From: Acidobacteriota bacterium
GTDB taxonomy: Bacteria; Acidobacteriota; UBA6911
Direction of reading: 5' to 3'
NCBI GenBank assembly: GCA_017860075.1
Contig: JAFNAH010000020.1
Span: 1 to 9,389 of the forward strand
DNA length: 9,389 nt
This document shows positions 7,643-9,389 of this stretch, piece after piece. The position numbers were made by a program, and so were the translations under genes. Position 1 is the stretch's first letter; every line of letters starts with the position of its first letter. A model generated the notes under the pieces. The model worked only from the letters and a program-made list of their open reading frames with translations. It had not been told where the DNA came from and did not search any database.

Positions 7643-8355
7643 CGCCCGCCCCGCGCAACAAGTTGCCTGCATGAGATCGTCTGCACGAGAGACCGCGCCA
7701 CTGCTTTCCAGAGTCCCCACCTGGCAATCGACACAGTGCCGGTTCTGCGTCCCTCGCACGGGATCGGGATTTCAAGGAAGCGCAACCCGGAGCGCGCAAT
7801 CGCTCCGGAAACTATGACATTAGGCGCAAAGGTATCGGGAGGTAGAGAGGCGATGAGCTGTTTTAGCGCGGCGGCGCGGATGAGACGATAGGGGACGTTC
7901 ACGTCGTGGATGCCGCCACTGTAGAGCACCCGAACCGCGAGGCGCGCAGCCTGACTGATGGCCCTGCGTGCAATGCTCCGGGACCGGTGCTGCCGCACTC
8001 CGAAGATCGCGTCGTACCCGTCACGGTTCTTCCAGAAACTCTGGAAGTGGATTGGACTGATTTCGTCGTCGCTGTCGGTCTGAAAAACCCATTCCGACAG
8101 CTGAACGGCCCGGCGGTACCCCAGAAGTATGGTGGGACCGTGTCCGGCGTTTTCCTTGTGAATGATTTCTATGTTTTCGTCAGTCCGGAACGACTCGAGC
8201 CGGGCTGCGGTGTCGTCCCGGGATCCGTCGTTGAGCACGATCAGGCGATATCGGATATGAAGCGAGGCCAGCATGTCGCTCCATGAGGAAATGACCCTTG
8301 CGATGCACTCACTCTCGTTGTAAACGGGCATTACGAGGATCAGATCGAAGGGCAT
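7639..8355 (-). CDS. Family 2 glycosyltransferase, dolichol/polyprenyl-phosphate sugar synthase type
   Basis: Soluble GT2 enzyme of 238 residues, GT-A fold, resembling the DPM/DPG-synthase group that moves a sugar from a nucleotide donor to a polyprenyl phosphate on the cytoplasmic face. Visible elements: LVMPVYNE (7-14) opens the nucleotide-binding fold, VLNDGSRDDT (40-49) carries the donor-binding Asp residues, QTDSDDE (92-98) holds the metal-binding DxD, and DVNVPYRLIR (151-160) with PPDTFAPNV (172-180) is the acceptor-side region of this group. RRTGTVSI (203-210) is near the end. There is no C-terminal membrane pair, unlike ArnC/GtrB proteins. I start at the ATG at 8355; a TTG at 8373 would add six residues, and neither has a clear ribosome binding site. 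A polyprenyl-phosphate sugar would be the expected donor for the GT-C-like proteins encoded downstream, which makes a pathway link plausible. Sugar specificity cannot be read from sequence. Confidence 0.88.
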   Translation of the reverse strand: MPFDLILVMPVYNESECIARVISSWSDMLASLHIRYRLIVLNDGSRDDTAARLESFRTDENIEIIHKENAGHGPTILLGYRRAVQLSEWVFQTDSDDEISPIHFQSFWKNRDGYDAIFGVRQHRSRSIARRAISQAARLAVRVLYSGGIHDVNVPYRLIRAAALKQLIASLPPDTFAPNVIVSGAIARSGLRFLEIPIPCEGRRTGTVSIARWGLWKAVARSLVQTISCRQLVARGGR

Positions 8356-8403
8356 GCGGTTGGCAGGCGGCAAGGGATAATCGACCGGGAGTATTGGAGT
8401 CTG

Positions 8404-9306
8404 CTAATTCACGTGGGGCGCTTTTGCCGGTATTACCGGTATGGCCGTCAGCAGCCCCTGTTCCAGCACCAGCGCCACAACAGAGACCCGTTTCCCGGTA
8501 TCGGCGAGCAGCACCATCGAACCCTTAAACTTAAGGCGCTGAGAGTCCTGATGCAGAAAGCGTGCGATCTGTTTCCCCGGACCGAGCGGATTCAGGGAGG
8601 GCAGGATGAGCGTCTCCACTGTCGAGCCGCTCTCGTCCAGGACGACGATCTTAATGTTGATGTCCGTAGCCGATGGATTCGCAATCGCGTAACCCGTGTA
8701 CCGGTTCCGGATATCGTCATTGTTCACGGGGATCGTTGCTACTTCGACGGCATCTGCGGCGAGAACACCGGCAATGGTCTTCAACTCACCTGCTTCCACA
8801 AACTGAAATGTCGCAGCACCCCCGAGCCTTCCCCCGGTGCTTTCAACGCGCGCCCAACCGGTTCGCGTGCCGGTCAGTGCACCGGGTGGTTCCGCGGCGA
8901 TAAACCTGGTGCCGCCTCTGGGGATAAGAATGTTCATCGAGTCTGCGGGAGCACCCGGCGGAATGTCCCCGGGATCGGCCGGAGGCGAACTGAGCGCCAC
9001 CTTCATCGGGTTCCCTTCCGTGTCTGTCAGGACCAACCGGCCGTTGAGATCGGTATCCCCGGTATTCAGCAACGCGAAGATGGTCGTATATCCCCCGCCC
9101 ACGGCCACCTGCGCGAAGAGTGCCGTCACGCTATCAAGGTTGTTGGAAAGCGGGGAGTCTTGCAGGCTTCTGGTCAGAGGAGCGGCGGCTGATGTCTCTT
9201 CCTCCAGCGGGAGAGCGAGAATTCCCGGGATCTGCAGGGACAACAGGGCGGCGGTCACCGTCAGGCAAATTGCGGGGCTCCGGAACAGCAAGCGGTTTTC
9301 CCCCAT
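8404..9306 (-). CDS. Exported two-repeat (Ig-like) hypothetical protein
   Basis: A 300-residue protein from the ATG at 9306, which has an ideal GGAG (9314-9317) 7 bases upstream; a TTG start at 9351 would add 15 residues and spoil the signal peptide. Residues 1-31 form a signal peptide: basic start with Arg5 and Arg9, hydrophobic core 10-30, likely cleavage after ILA31. The mature part contains two copies of one module. Copy 1 (about 68-184) has YTTIFALLNTGDTDL, LVLTDTEG, PRGGTRF and GRLGGAATFQF. Copy 2 (about 200-292) has YTGYAIANPSATDI, VVLDESG, GPGKQIARF and KGSMVLLAD. The pattern suggests beta-sandwich domains. I associate such sequences with recurring hypothetical proteins of Acidobacteriota, from memory. 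It ends with AIPVIPAKAPHVN and has no membrane anchor, cysteine motif or recognised sorting tail. It leads the gene run with a 48-base gap to the glycosyltransferase. Function unknown; surface or secreted protein is likely, and a glycosylation target is possible but unproven. Confidence 0.82.
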   Translation of the reverse strand: MGENRLLFRSPAICLTVTAALLSLQIPGILALPLEEETSAAAPLTRSLQDSPLSNNLDSVTALFAQVAVGGGYTTIFALLNTGDTDLNGRLVLTDTEGNPMKVALSSPPADPGDIPPGAPADSMNILIPRGGTRFIAAEPPGALTGTRTGWARVESTGGRLGGAATFQFVEAGELKTIAGVLAADAVEVATIPVNNDDIRNRYTGYAIANPSATDINIKIVVLDESGSTVETLILPSLNPLGPGKQIARFLHQDSQRLKFKGSMVLLADTGKRVSVVALVLEQGLLTAIPVIPAKAPHVN

Positions 9307-9313
9307 CCATCCA

Positions 9314-9317
9314 CTCC
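9314..9317 (-). promoter_or_regulatory. Ribosome binding site of the exported repeat protein
   Basis: GGAG on the minus strand, 7 bases before the ATG at 9306. It decides between that ATG and the TTG 15 codons upstream, and agrees with a compact signal peptide. Confidence 0.65.
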
Positions 9318-9389
9318 GGGCATACCTGCCCTTGAGACTGCACCCGTGCAAGAGACCGGGCGTACTCAGCTGTGACGATGATAATGAAA

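Noticed and set aside
7640..7759. N-terminal extension of Glf by 39 codons
   Set aside because: The extra residues do not resemble Glf, overlap the coding end of the glycosyltransferase, and the ATG at 7642 gives the standard FAD-fold start and an ATGA junction.
8356..8373. TTG start giving the glycosyltransferase six more residues
   Set aside because: No ribosome binding site was seen, and the ATG at 8355 starts just before the first beta strand, as usual in this family. The choice is not certain.
8413..9192. Plus-strand open frame of 259 codons
   Set aside because: Antisense to the exported repeat protein, which has a signal peptide, good ribosome binding site and internal repeats. The plus-strand product is Arg- and Cys-rich and without recognisable domains.
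1..9389. CRISPR arrays, tRNAs, mobile elements
   Set aside because: No regularly spaced repeats, cloverleaf-like segments, transposase motifs or terminal inverted repeats were found on reading both strands.

Overview
The window looks like chromosomal DNA from a GC-rich bacterium (GC near 60% by eye). Acidobacteriota is the best guess. That rests mainly on the exported two-repeat protein at the right end, whose wording I associate with hypothetical proteins that recur in acidobacterial genomes; it is an inference from memory, not a search. No tRNA, rRNA, CRISPR array, insertion sequence or phage gene was seen. All six recognisable genes lie on the minus strand and read right to left.

In transcription order they are: (1) an exported protein with two internal Ig-like repeats (8404-9306); (2) a soluble family-2 glycosyltransferase of the dolichol/polyprenyl-phosphate sugar synthase type (7639-8355); (3) UDP-galactopyranose mutase, glf (6515-7642), whose ATG overlaps the previous stop as ATGA; (4) an 816-residue polytopic protein of the DUF2298 / Chlor_Arch_YYY family (3838-6288); (5) a 586-residue polytopic protein that aligns motif by motif with gene 6 but has lost several signature residues (1877-3637); (6) a canonical member of the TIGR03663 / 'Agl23' GT-C-like membrane family, whose last codons run off the left edge (1-1895). 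Genes 5 and 6 overlap by 19 bases. Two gaps of about 200 bases lie before genes 4 and 5; they hold only weak hairpins and one dubious short ORF. Some 83 bases upstream of gene 1 show a good ribosome binding site but no clear promoter.

The most coherent reading is an envelope glycan or protein glycosylation locus. The family-2 enzyme would load a sugar onto a polyprenyl phosphate on the cytoplasmic face. Glf would supply UDP-galactofuranose. The three large membrane proteins, all probably GT-C-fold or related, would act on lipid-linked sugars at the outer face. DUF2298 and TIGR03663 proteins are known to co-occur in genomes, often as neighbours, yet their biochemistry is unsettled. The points most worth a second look are the pair plus a divergent third member, the coupling to a polyprenyl-phosphate sugar synthase and glf, and the exported repeat protein at the head of the run.
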